Source: Acidimicrobiia bacterium (GTDB lineage Bacteria; Actinomycetota; Acidimicrobiia; Spongiisociales; UBA5794). Taken from it: a stretch of 64,000 bases of DNA. The notes below the pieces were generated by a model. That model was not told where the DNA came from. It worked only from the letters and a program-made list of their open reading frames with translations, and searched no databases. The number at the start of each line of letters is the position of its first letter. Within the stretch, counting starts at the first letter, position 1. Below are positions 8,064-15,650 of the stretch, in pieces. A program made the translations under genes and the position numbers. The DNA lies in the NCBI GenBank assembly GCA_041393965.1, contig JAWKJB010000001.1, positions 620,001 through 684,000 on the forward strand, read 5' to 3'.

Positions 8064-8808
8064 TGCGCTCGGCCTCCTTGCCGTAGATCTCCTTGAACTT
8101 GTCGTCGTCGATCTGCGACGGCGTCCCTTCGAAGACAAGCTTGCCTTCGTTGAGCGCGATGACACGGTCGGCGTATTCGTGCACGAGATCGAGGAAGTGG
8201 AGCGAACAGATCACCATGACGCCGTCTTCGTCGTTGATCAGCTGGAGGTACTGCATGATGCTGCGCGCAAGCACCGGGTCGAGGCTCGCGACGGGTTCGT
8301 CCGCAAGCATGATTTCGGGATCCTGCATCATGGCGCGTGCCACGCCGACTCGCTGCTGCTGGCCGCCGCTCAGCTCGTCGGCGCGTGCATTCCACTTCGC
8401 TTCGAGACCGACCCGTGCGAGCTGGGCGTGGGCCTTGTCGATATCCGCTTTCGGGAACCTATTGACGACGCTGAGTGCCGGGTTCAGATACCCGAGGCGC
8501 CCCGAGAGCACATTCGTCAGGACCTTGGACCGGCTGACGAGGTTGAAGTGTTGGAACACCATGCCGATGCGTCTCCGCACCCGCCTGAGTTCCTCCTGGG
8601 ATGCCTGCGTGATGTCGATGCCATCCCAGGTGATGGTGCCGGATGTCGGTTCGATGAGTCGATTGATGCAACGCAGCAGCGTTGATTTGCCCGATCCGCT
8701 CAGCCCGATGACGGCGAGAAACTCGCCACGGTCAACCTCGAACGAGACCTCGTCGAGGGCCTTGGTCCCGCCCTCGTAGACCTTCGTGAGATTCTCAACC
8801 TTGAGCAT
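8056..8808 (-). CDS. PhnC-like ABC transporter ATP-binding protein
   Basis: 250-residue ATPase that would power the neighbouring permease. Walker A is GLSGSGKST, the Q-loop lies in MVFQHFNLVSRSKVLTNVL (the PhnC-style Q-loop region), the signature is LSGGQQQRVGVARAMM, and Walker B is EIMLADEPVASLD. It lies between the PhnD-like binding protein (upstream) and the PhnE-like permease (downstream, overlapping by eight bases). The gap to the binding-protein gene contains a strong hairpin at 8828-8857. Phosphonate, phosphite or a related oxyanion is the family-level guess for the substrate. Confidence 0.92.
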   Translation of the reverse strand: MLKVENLTKVYEGGTKALDEVSFEVDRGEFLAVIGLSGSGKSTLLRCINRLIEPTSGTITWDGIDITQASQEELRRVRRRIGMVFQHFNLVSRSKVLTNVLSGRLGYLNPALSVVNRFPKADIDKAHAQLARVGLEAKWNARADELSGGQQQRVGVARAMMQDPEIMLADEPVASLDPVLARSIMQYLQLINDEDGVMVICSLHFLDLVHEYADRVIALNEGKLVFEGTPSQIDDDKFKEIYGKEAERIG

Positions 8809-8827
8809 GCATGGTCCCGTCTACGAA

Positions 8828-8857
8828 AACGGGCGGGGGAACAATCCCCCGCCCGTT
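8828..8857 (-). terminator. 13-bp perfect hairpin between the phnD-like and phnC-like genes
   Basis: AACGGGCGGGGGA at 8828-8840 pairs perfectly with 8845-8857 across a four-base loop. On the transcribed strand the stem is followed by TTTTCG, so it resembles a weak intrinsic terminator. It lies 21 bases after the binding-protein stop codon and 19 bases before the ATPase start. It probably lets binding-protein mRNA end or be protected at this point, giving more binding protein than ATPase, an arrangement common in ABC importer operons. Confidence 0.7.
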
Positions 8858-8878
8858 CTCATCGATCGTGATCCTCGG

Positions 8879-9979
8879 TTAGAGGTCGTCGACGGTCAGG
8901 TCGAGCTCTTGGACAAGCGCACGAATGTAGTCGAACTCCGAGTCGTTCGTCTCGAAGACACCGTCCCAGGAATAGGCGTCGAATGCCGTCTCGAAGCCAT
9001 CCGGATCGTTGGCCGCGAACGCGGCGAGTGCCGTCAGGAACTGTGTCCGGACATCCTGGGGGACATCGGGACCGAAGCTGACCGTGTCGTTCGGGATCGG
9101 CTGGCTCAGCTCGAGGATGCGAACCTTCTGGATCACATCGGGAGCTTCTTCCCTGATGTTCCGGCGAGCGTCTCTCGGGAACACCCCGTCACAGTCGATC
9201 TGACCGTCCCCATCGAGGGCACACGCAGCGACATTCTCCGCGGGTACATCAGCGCCAGCGGTCGTGCCGTCCCAGATGACTTCGTCGTCTCCGTCGATGG
9301 ACGGGCTGAAGAACACGGTTCCGAAATCGGCCTCACCGTTGTAGACGGCCCGCACGACCGCCGAGTGGCCCCCGGCTTCGAAGGTCTCACCTGCTTCGAT
9401 GCCGTTCTGGCCGAGCATGCCGCTGGGAACCAGGAATCCGGAGGTCGAACCCGCATCCGGGTACGCCCACTTCAGACCGGCGAGGTCGGCGAGCGTCTCG
9501 ATGTCGCTGTCGCGTTGGACGATGAACTCTGCCCAGTACTCGGTGTAGTCGAAACGCAGCGACTTGAGGGCCACCTCGATGCCGCACAGGTCGTTTCCGA
9601 GGACATATGCCGTCGCCGGGATGAACCCGATCGTGTTCTCGGGCGATGCGCACATCTCGTTGATCGTCGCCGCGTACGAGGTCGGGACGCTGACCTCATA
9701 GGTCAAGCCCGTCGCTTCCTCGAGCGTTTCCTTGAGGATCTCGCCACCGGCGATGATCTCTTCGGCGCTCACCGAAGGAACGAACAGCACCTTGATCGGG
9801 TTGTCGGGTGAACCGACCGCCGGTCCTGGCGCTTCCGTTGTCGTTGTTGTGGTCGGTGCCGCCGTGGTTGTGGTGGCCTCGGGTGCACCCGTGGTCGTCG
9901 TGTCGTCACTGTCGCTTGAACACGCCGCGATCACGAGCGCGAACGCGACGAGCAGCATCAATCCATATCGTTTCTTCAT
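8879..9979 (-). CDS. PhnD-like substrate-binding lipoprotein
   Basis: 366-residue lipoprotein: MKKRYGLMLLVAFALVIAAC gives a signal peptide with the lipobox Cys at residue 20, followed by a Thr/Pro-rich spacer. The mature part matches PhnD-type binding proteins (PDNPIKVLFVPSVSAEE, TAYVLGN, WAYPDAGSTSGFLVPSG, HSAVVRAVYNGEADFGTVF). An insertion after VFFSPSIDGDDEV contains two Cys and ALDGDGQIDCDG, a calcium-loop-like segment not usual in PhnD. The upstream frame to 10153 is not used: a GGAGGGAG ribosome site precedes ATG 9979. A 10-bp hairpin at 9995-10018 abuts that site. Confidence 0.88.
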   Translation of the reverse strand: MKKRYGLMLLVAFALVIAACSSDSDDTTTTGAPEATTTTAAPTTTTTTEAPGPAVGSPDNPIKVLFVPSVSAEEIIAGGEILKETLEEATGLTYEVSVPTSYAATINEMCASPENTIGFIPATAYVLGNDLCGIEVALKSLRFDYTEYWAEFIVQRDSDIETLADLAGLKWAYPDAGSTSGFLVPSGMLGQNGIEAGETFEAGGHSAVVRAVYNGEADFGTVFFSPSIDGDDEVIWDGTTAGADVPAENVAACALDGDGQIDCDGVFPRDARRNIREEAPDVIQKVRILELSQPIPNDTVSFGPDVPQDVRTQFLTALAAFAANDPDGFETAFDAYSWDGVFETNDSEFDYIRALVQELDLTVDDL

Positions 9980-9994
9980 TGTCTTGATCTCCCT

Positions 9995-10018
9995 CCGGTG
10001 AGAGCCCGCTCTCACCGG
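9995..10018 (-). promoter_or_regulatory. 5'-leader hairpin abutting the ribosome site of the phnD-like gene
   Basis: CCGGTGAGAG at 9995-10004 and its exact complement at 10009-10018 enclose a CCCG tetraloop. Read in the gene's direction, the 3' edge of the stem contains the first two G bases of the GGAGGGAG Shine-Dalgarno sequence (9989-9996), so folding could affect translation initiation or mRNA stability. No U-run follows, and no upstream gene reads into it, so it is unlikely to be a terminator. Confidence 0.6.
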
Positions 10019-10053
10019 CGACATGTTAGCGATGACTTGGTTGCGATGTTCGG

Positions 10054-10602
10054 TCAGCGGGCCGTTTCGTGGACGAGTGCCTCGAAGGCATCCCAGCCGT
10101 CGACATCGATCGCTCCTGGCACCGGATGATTCCATGGCCGGACGAACCGACACACCGTTCGGTCGGGTCGCCGTTCGACAAGCATTTCGAGATTGTGTGG
10201 TCCGTCGTCGAGGTAGATGTCACAGTCGACCGTCCATTTGCGGCGGGCGATGTGGACCTCCCGCGTGGGAAGCCGCTTGTCAGCGATCCACCCGAAGGTC
10301 TCGGGGACGGCCCACGAGGGTTTCGTTGTCACGATGACGATCTGGTGGTTCTTGGCGAGCCGCCGGAGCGCGGGAAGCGCTTCTGGATACACGGGAAGTG
10401 TCGCGAACAGCCCGGGACCGTCACCGTTTCTTGCCCACTCCCAGAAGTCCTGCTCGTCGACGAAGCCTGCGAGGTCGACCATGGCGTTCCAGTGGTCGAC
10501 GAGGTCGGGGGTGAGGTCGGTTCCCCTTTCCGTGTTGAACCGTGTCATCCACCCCGAGTTGAAGTCGGCCACCACGCCGTCGAGGTCGATGCCGAGGCGC
10601 AT
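10054..10602 (-). CDS. HAD-superfamily 5'(3')-deoxyribonucleotidase-like protein
   Basis: 182-residue HAD hydrolase. Motif I DLDGVVADF is at residues 5-13, with the nucleophile and acid-base Asp pair. A small helical cap follows, then HQIVIVTTKPSW (motif II Thr), and DIYLDDGPHNLEML gives the acidic motif IV. This arrangement fits the NT5C nucleotidase branch, which dephosphorylates deoxynucleoside monophosphates, but other HAD phosphatases are possible. The start lies three bases after the dnaX stop codon, so the two genes are surely cotranscribed. Confidence 0.78.
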   Translation of the reverse strand: MRLGIDLDGVVADFNSGWMTRFNTERGTDLTPDLVDHWNAMVDLAGFVDEQDFWEWARNGDGPGLFATLPVYPEALPALRRLAKNHQIVIVTTKPSWAVPETFGWIADKRLPTREVHIARRKWTVDCDIYLDDGPHNLEMLVERRPDRTVCRFVRPWNHPVPGAIDVDGWDAFEALVHETAR

Positions 10603-10604
10603 CG

Positions 10605-12353
10605 CTACTCGTCGATGATCTGGCCGTCGAGGATGGTGGCGACCACGGCGACCGGGTCAACTGCACCGTCCTCGTCGGCGGAGATGAGGTCGTCCTTGTC
10701 GGGGACCTCGAGAGGGAGTGACTCGGTCAGCACCGGCTCTGCGTCGGCCGATCGGAACGCGACGGTGATGTCGGCACCGAGATGCTGGCGTGTCGCGGTC
10801 GTGATGGCCGCCGCGATGTCGCGGTCGGCTTTGAGCTGCTCGAGGTGGAAGTGCATGTGTGCGGCAACCTCGAAAACGATGGTCGAACCTTCCTGATGTC
10901 GCGGCGCCGCTTCGCGCAGAAGTGCTTGGCGTCTGGGTCCGACGGCATCGCGGATGTCTGCCATGATCGCCGGCCACGCCTCGAGGAAGGCTTCGAGGTC
11001 GATGGTGTTCGCTCCGGGATCGACGACCGGCTCGGGGCTCGTGGCCGGTTCGTCTGGTGCCGCCGCTGGCTGTGTGGTGGTCACCTGCGCCGGTTGTGTC
11101 GTTGTTGGCTCCTCGAAGGGTCGATCGTCGGCCAACGATTCCGTGTCCACGGCCGGTGGGACCGTGAGGGTGGCGGGGGCGCGGTCGGACGTCCCCAGTT
11201 CGGATAGGTGTCGTTCGAGCCTTCCGATCCGGGCGTGGATCCCTTCGATCGACTCAACGGTTTCGGGTCTCGTGAGCCGGATCATCGACAGCTCCACGAC
11301 GAGCCGCTCTTCTCGCCCTTCGCGGAGTTGGAGAAGAGCTGCGGACAGCTCGTCGATCGTTCGAAGGACTTCGTGACTGGACAGGACGGTCGCCTGTTGC
11401 TTCCACACATCGATGGCTTCGGACGATGCATCGACGATCTCTTCGATGTTCGCTGCGTACTGGGCGAGGAAGATGCCGCGGAAGTGGGCGATCGCATCCG
11501 CGACGAAGCGCCGGAGATCGGTCCCTCGCGATGCGAGTCTCCCGGTGAGGGCGAGCGCCCCGGCACTGTCGCCTTCGGAGATCACGGTGACGAGTTCGGA
11601 GAAGACCTCGCGGTCGGCGAGCCCGAGTGCGGTTGAGACCCCGGTCGCGGTGACCGTTCCCGCGCCGAGAGCAGCGACCTGTTCGAGGAGGCTCATGGCG
11701 TCGCGAACCGAGCCGCCAGAGTGCGCGGTGACGGCTTCGAGGGCTCCGCGGTCGGCCGTGAACCCTTCCTGTGCGGCGATGGTCTCGAGGTAGGTGATGA
11801 GCGTCTCGCTCGGGACCGGATGGAAGTCGAAGCGCTGTGCCCTCGAACGGATCGTGTCGAGCAGCTTGTAGGGCTCGGTCGTCGCGAGTACGAAGATCAC
11901 ATGCTCTGGTGGTTCCTCGAGGATCTTGAGCAGTGCGTTGCCCGCTGCGCGGGTGAGCATGTGGGCCTCGTCGAGGATGTAGACCCGCCTCGATCCTTCC
12001 ACGGCGGTGACGGTGCTCGCATTGACGCGGATTTCTCGCACATCTTCGACCTTGTTGTGCGATGCTGCGTCGAGTTCGATCACATCGAGGGACGAACTGT
12101 CGATGATCGCAATGCACGAAGGACACTCGTTGTCGGGTTCACCGTCGTCGGAGCGGTTTGCGCAGTTCAGCGACTTGGCGAGGAGCCGTGCGGTCGTTGT
12201 CTTGCCGGTCCCTCGCGGTCCCGTCAGGAGATACGCGTGGGCGACCTTGTCATCGATGACCTCCCGTGCAAGGGTTGCCGTCACATGGTCCTGGCCGATG
12301 ACTTCGTCGAACCGTTGTGGCCGGTACTTGCGGTAGAGGGCCTGATACTGCAT
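10605..12353 (-). CDS. dnaX: DNA polymerase III subunit gamma/tau
   Basis: 582-residue clamp-loader ATPase. AAA+ motifs: Walker A GPRGTGKTTTAR (residues 45-56), a zinc module CANRSDDGEPDNECPSC, Walker B with DEAHMLTRAAGNALLK, sensor 1 FVLATTEP, and SGGSVRDAMSLLEQ in the lid. After about residue 370 come a Thr/Gln/Pro-rich linker and a tau-like C-terminal domain. The ATG at 12353 has TACTGT at 12361-12366, seven bases upstream, and no Shine-Dalgarno sequence. In many bacteria dnaX is followed by ybaB and recR; here those two are transcribed away from it, across a 104-bp divergent region. Confidence 0.95.
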   Translation of the reverse strand: MQYQALYRKYRPQRFDEVIGQDHVTATLAREVIDDKVAHAYLLTGPRGTGKTTTARLLAKSLNCANRSDDGEPDNECPSCIAIIDSSSLDVIELDAASHNKVEDVREIRVNASTVTAVEGSRRVYILDEAHMLTRAAGNALLKILEEPPEHVIFVLATTEPYKLLDTIRSRAQRFDFHPVPSETLITYLETIAAQEGFTADRGALEAVTAHSGGSVRDAMSLLEQVAALGAGTVTATGVSTALGLADREVFSELVTVISEGDSAGALALTGRLASRGTDLRRFVADAIAHFRGIFLAQYAANIEEIVDASSEAIDVWKQQATVLSSHEVLRTIDELSAALLQLREGREERLVVELSMIRLTRPETVESIEGIHARIGRLERHLSELGTSDRAPATLTVPPAVDTESLADDRPFEEPTTTQPAQVTTTQPAAAPDEPATSPEPVVDPGANTIDLEAFLEAWPAIMADIRDAVGPRRQALLREAAPRHQEGSTIVFEVAAHMHFHLEQLKADRDIAAAITTATRQHLGADITVAFRSADAEPVLTESLPLEVPDKDDLISADEDGAVDPVAVVATILDGQIIDE

Positions 12354-12457
12354 CTCTGCAACAGTAGACCGCTGGTGTGTCAGACAGAACCCGACAGGGT
12401 CCGCTTTCGCGGGGTCGGGTGCGTTGGTCGGGGCTGTCGGGTCACTACCCTGAGGTC

Positions 12458-12784
12458 ATGCCCCGGATGCCCAAAGACATGCAGCAGCTCATGCAGCAGG
12501 CCCAGCAAATGCAGGCGCAGATGGCGGCTGCCCAAGAGGCGCTCGCCGCGAAGACCTACAAGGGAACCGCTGGCGGCGGCGTCGTCACGGTGATCGTCAA
12601 GGGAACGGGTGATGTCCTTTCGGTCGATATCGATCCCGCGGCCCTCGACCCTGAGGATCCCGAAATGGTTGGCGACCTCGTCGTCGCGGCACTGAATCAG
12701 GCGTTCGGTGCGATGCACGCAGATGCGCAGACCGCGCTCGGTGGTGCCACCACGGGCCTCGACCTCGGCGGCATGCTCGGGTGA
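12458..12784 (+). CDS. ybaB: YbaB/EbfC-family nucleoid-associated protein
   Basis: 108-residue DNA-binding protein beginning MPRMPKDMQQLMQQAQQMQA. The Gln/Met-rich helix, the central VTVIVKGTGDVLSVDIDP strand pair and the C-terminal helix are the YbaB fold, a dimer that binds DNA like tweezers. The start is ATG 12458: TACCCT at 12446-12451 is six bases upstream, and the family homology begins here. It is followed by recR with an overlap of one base, the usual ybaB-recR pair. Confidence 0.92.
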   Translation: MPRMPKDMQQLMQQAQQMQAQMAAAQEALAAKTYKGTAGGGVVTVIVKGTGDVLSVDIDPAALDPEDPEMVGDLVVAALNQAFGAMHADAQTALGGATTGLDLGGMLG

Positions 12785-13377
12785 TGTTCGAGCCTCCCGT
12801 CCAGCGGCTGATCGATGAACTCGCGAGGCTCCCCGGTGTCGGGCACAAGAGCGCCCAGCGGATCGCGTTCCATCTCCTGAATGTCGAAGAGGCAGACGCG
12901 CAGCGCCTCGCCGATGCCATCACCGACATGCGAACCTCGGTGCGGCTCTGCCAGCGTTGCTACAACATCACCGCCGAGGTCGAGTGCTCGATTTGCAGCG
13001 ATCTGCGGCGTGACACGACGCTGGTGTGTGTCGTCGAGCGGGCGCAGGACATCCCGGTGCTGGAACGGACGCAGTCTTTCCGGGGCCGGTACCATGTCCT
13101 CGGCGGCGCGATCAACCCCATCGGCGGCGTCCACGAGGAGAACCTCCGCATCAAGGAACTCATCGACCGGGTCGAGATCGAAGGGATCACCGAGGTCATC
13201 GCCGCGACGAATCCGACCCTCGAAGGCGACACCACGGCCATGACGATCGCTCGGCGCCTCAAGCCACTCGGCGTGACCGTGACGCGTCTCGCCAGCGGTC
13301 TCCCCGTCGGCGGCGACCTCGACTACGCCGACGAGGTCACCCTCGGCCGGGCCATCGCCGGCCGCCAGCAACTCTGA
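12784..13377 (+). CDS. recR: recombination mediator protein RecR
   Basis: About 197 residues. The N-terminal helix-hairpin-helix (LPGVGHKSAQRIAFHLL), a four-Cys zinc finger (CQRCYNITAEVECSIC), a Toprim domain (LVCVVERAQDIPVLE through AATNPTLEGD) and the C-terminal Walker B-like strand all match RecR, which with RecF/RecO loads RecA at gaps. ATG 12784 shares its A with the last base of the ybaB stop codon; a GTG three bases earlier is the alternative. Coupled translation with ybaB is likely. Confidence 0.95.
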   Translation: MFEPPVQRLIDELARLPGVGHKSAQRIAFHLLNVEEADAQRLADAITDMRTSVRLCQRCYNITAEVECSICSDLRRDTTLVCVVERAQDIPVLERTQSFRGRYHVLGGAINPIGGVHEENLRIKELIDRVEIEGITEVIAATNPTLEGDTTAMTIARRLKPLGVTVTRLASGLPVGGDLDYADEVTLGRAIAGRQQL

Positions 13378-13436
13378 GGCCAGCGCTGCACGATGGCTTA
13401 GCGCGCGGGTTCCGAGGGCGGGGTGCGCTCCTTTGA

Positions 13437-14630
13437 TCAGGGTGCTCGGGTGGGGTGCTTGCGGGTTTCGGGGGTACGGCGGTCTGCCATTTCGTGGGTT
13501 CTGGTGTGGTGGGTGCGGCACAACAGGATGAGATTGTCGAGTTCGGTAGGGCCGCCGATGTACCACGAGATGACATGATGGGCGTCGCACCAGTCCGGCG
13601 GGGCGTCACATCCCGACCACTGGCATCCTCGGTCCTTGGCGTCGAGGGCTCGGCGCAGGGCCGGTGAGATAACACGGGTGGCACGACCCACATCGATCGG
13701 GGTCCCGCTTCTGGTGGTGAGGATCCGCACGATGGTGGCGTCACATGCGATCCGTTCGAGGGTTTCGGGTGGGATCGCTGCGTCCTCGATGGTTGCGAAC
13801 CCGGATTCAAAACCCAGGAGCGTTTCGGCATCAACGGTGACCGTTAGATGGGGTTTGACGCCTTTTGAGGTCGTGGTGCCTTTGCGCAGCGACTGTTCAC
13901 AGATGTCGGTGATTGCGTCTGCTCGAATCTGCCACGGTGCCCGCATGTCGTCGCGGTCGAGATACCCGGTGCGAGACACAGTTTCGATCGCCTTGTTGAC
14001 GAGGGCACCGGATTCAGGGTCGAGTTCGCCGTTGATGGCCCACATGCCGTCAAAGAGCTGGTTGATCGACAGGCGTCGCCGACGACGCTGGTCACGGGTT
14101 TTCGCCACCGCCGATGGGTAGTCGATCTGTTGTTCCCAGTGCCCGATTGCTTGCCGCAACTCGGTGGAATCAAGATACGTTGCGATGTCAGCAAACACCG
14201 GCTCATGGGCTGCGAAGTCGTCGCGATGGCGGCGTCTTGCCTGATCAAGCTGACCGATAGCGTTCTCCGAAACGGTGCCTGCCACCGCGTTGGCGGCAAC
14301 AGTGGGCATGCGGACCAGTCCTCGTGCGCGACGAACCCACTGTGATGCGAGGCGTCCGGTCACCCGTGCCGCCCTCCGGAGCCACCCTGTGGTGGTGAGT
14401 CCGTGCCGGACATCGGCGATACCACGGCGGTCGTACTCGGCAATTCGCAACAGCCATTCGGCGTGGCTGGCGTCTATGTGCTGTTTCAGGGCAACGATCG
14501 AGTTTTCAAGATCGATGTCCGATACGACGGCGAGTTCCTCGTTGAGCGCTTCGAGATCACGCGTCGTGTCCCGAGCGGGGAAGCTGCCGGTTCCGAAGAG
14601 CTCACCCGATGGTCGGGTCTGAGTCTTCAT
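13437..14630 (-). CDS. DUF222/13E12-type HNH endonuclease, SOS-boxed
   Basis: 397-residue protein with the DUF222 helical region (about residues 30-290) and a C-terminal HNH nuclease domain: CQWSGCDAPPDWCDAHHV, then ELDNLILLCRTHHTRTH, with both zinc Cys pairs and the catalytic His pair. These belong to the 13E12 repeat family that multiplies in actinobacterial genomes. ATG 14630 has TACCAT at 14637-14642, six bases upstream, no ribosome site, and a LexA-type palindrome directly beyond. Damage-induced expression is therefore likely. An upstream extension to 14846 is out of character and is rejected. Confidence 0.85.
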   Translation of the reverse strand: MKTQTRPSGELFGTGSFPARDTTRDLEALNEELAVVSDIDLENSIVALKQHIDASHAEWLLRIAEYDRRGIADVRHGLTTTGWLRRAARVTGRLASQWVRRARGLVRMPTVAANAVAGTVSENAIGQLDQARRRHRDDFAAHEPVFADIATYLDSTELRQAIGHWEQQIDYPSAVAKTRDQRRRRRLSINQLFDGMWAINGELDPESGALVNKAIETVSRTGYLDRDDMRAPWQIRADAITDICEQSLRKGTTTSKGVKPHLTVTVDAETLLGFESGFATIEDAAIPPETLERIACDATIVRILTTRSGTPIDVGRATRVISPALRRALDAKDRGCQWSGCDAPPDWCDAHHVISWYIGGPTELDNLILLCRTHHTRTHEMADRRTPETRKHPTRAP

Positions 14631-14642
14631 GCATGTATGGTA

Positions 14643-14658
14643 TCGAACATATGTTCGA
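14643..14658. promoter_or_regulatory. LexA (SOS) box upstream of the HNH gene
   Basis: TCGAACATATGTTCGA is a perfect 16-bp palindrome (18 bp counting the flanking A and T) and agrees with the Gram-positive/mycobacterial SOS consensus TCGAAC-N4-GTTCGA. It sits between the likely -10 (14637-14642) and -35 of the HNH gene, an ideal place for repression. The HsdR remnant on the other side has no intact start, so the HNH gene is the likely target. Confidence 0.85.
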
Positions 14659-14685
14659 TTGTCAAGAGGGCTCTGGAGGCACCAG

Positions 14686-14958
14686 TTGACCGAAGCGGCG
14701 CTGAACCCTGCGGTAGACCGGTTCGAGGACCTCGACGAGGAAGAACAAGACGAATACCGCGACGACCTGCGGACATTCACCCGGTTGTATTCGTTTCGGA
14801 GCCAGGTCGCCACCTGGACCGACCTCGACCTCGAGAAGTGGTACATCTACTGTCGGGCCCTGCTCCTGAAACTGAAAGACCACCGAGGCTCGGCGATCGA
14901 TGTTTCCGATCAGGTCGAACTCACCCACCTCGTAAAACGGTACGACTGGTTCGTGGTT
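14686..14958 (+). pseudogene. remnant of a type I restriction enzyme HsdR subunit (C-terminal fragment)
   Basis: The + frame reads NPAVDRFEDLDEEEQDEYRD, then LRTFTRLYSFRSQVATWTD and LEKWYIYCRALLLKL. This is the helical C-terminal region of HsdR, where a DEEEQ-E-F/Y-R-x-L-x-x-F-x-R-L-Y-x-F pattern followed by LEKLYIFxRxLL is characteristic. No helicase or nuclease part, no HsdM or HsdS and no credible start are present; the frame ends in unrelated Arg-rich sequence at 15015. I read it as the scar of a lost restriction system, wedged between an SOS-boxed nuclease and a sigma factor. Confidence 0.65.
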
Positions 14959-15098
14959 GCCCCGGCCCTCCGACGAAGCCTTGGGGTGTGTTGTCGACGC
15001 CCCCTCCTCCGCTGATGCCAGCTTGCGGGGATTCCTTGTCACCCGTTTTGGTGGAGATGTGCGTCTCAGTACATGAGAATGCGTTTGCGGAGGGCTCT

Positions 15099-15650
15099 TT
15101 GACGATCGATGACGACACCAGAAGCGATCTTGTGCCCGTTGACGACTTCGCCATGCCTGTTGGCGCCGTATTCGAGGACTTCGAGGTCTTCTACGCACGG
15201 GAGTTCCGACCGGTCGTAGGGCTTGCCTTCGTCATCTCGGGAAGCAGGTCTGGAGCCGAGGATCTCGCCCAGGACGCTTTTGCCAAGGCGTATCGCCGAT
15301 GGGACGAAGTCGGTCGCTACGACAATCCCGGAGCGTGGGTGAGAACCGTCGTGGCCAACCACGCGGTGTCGGCGTGGCGGCGACGGAAGGCCGAGGCGCG
15401 GGCCATGCTTCGAGTCGGCTCGTCCCAGCGCGCGATCCCTGAGTTGTCACCGGATGCGACCGCGACTTGGGCAGCCGTGCGGAGCCTTCCGAAGCGTCAA
15501 GCCCAGGCGATCGCGTTGCGCTACTACGACGGCAGCTCGATCGCTGAGATCGCGCACATGCTCGACTGTTCCGAGAACACGGTCAAGACCCATCTCCAAC
15601 GCGCCAGACGCGCGCTCAACCAAGCACTCACAGAAAGGGACACGCAATGA
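15099..15650 (+). CDS. ECF RNA polymerase sigma factor
   Basis: 183-residue sigma factor. Region 2 is FEDFEVFYAREFRPVVGLAF through AEDLAQDAFAKAYRRWDEVG and WVRTVVANHAVSAWRRRK; region 4 is LPKRQAQAIALRYYDGSSI followed by EIAHMLDCSENTVKTHLQRA. This pattern is that of SigE/SigM-like ECF factors. TTG 15099 is preferred because GGAGGG lies four bases before it; ATG 15057, with an immediately adjacent GGTGGAG, is the alternative. Its stop codon overlaps the start of the next gene (ATGA), which probably encodes its membrane partner. Confidence 0.9.
   Translation: MTIDDDTRSDLVPVDDFAMPVGAVFEDFEVFYAREFRPVVGLAFVISGSRSGAEDLAQDAFAKAYRRWDEVGRYDNPGAWVRTVVANHAVSAWRRRKAEARAMLRVGSSQRAIPELSPDATATWAAVRSLPKRQAQAIALRYYDGSSIAEIAHMLDCSENTVKTHLQRARRALNQALTERDTQ

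Noticed and set aside
8064..8165. Longer N-terminus for the PhnE-like permease
   Set aside because: These 34 codons lie completely within the ATPase gene in another frame and read as Ser/Arg low-complexity sequence; a TTG overlapping the ATPase stop codon is a better start.
12354..12457. SRP RNA or tRNA gene next to dnaX
   Set aside because: Small RNAs often lie near dnaX, but neither the conserved SRP tetraloop region nor a cloverleaf could be found in these 104 bases; they hold two promoters.
14959..15015. Continuation of the HsdR homology to the stop codon at 15015
   Set aside because: The last 19 codons are Arg/Leu-rich and do not match the family, so the remnant is taken to end near 14958.
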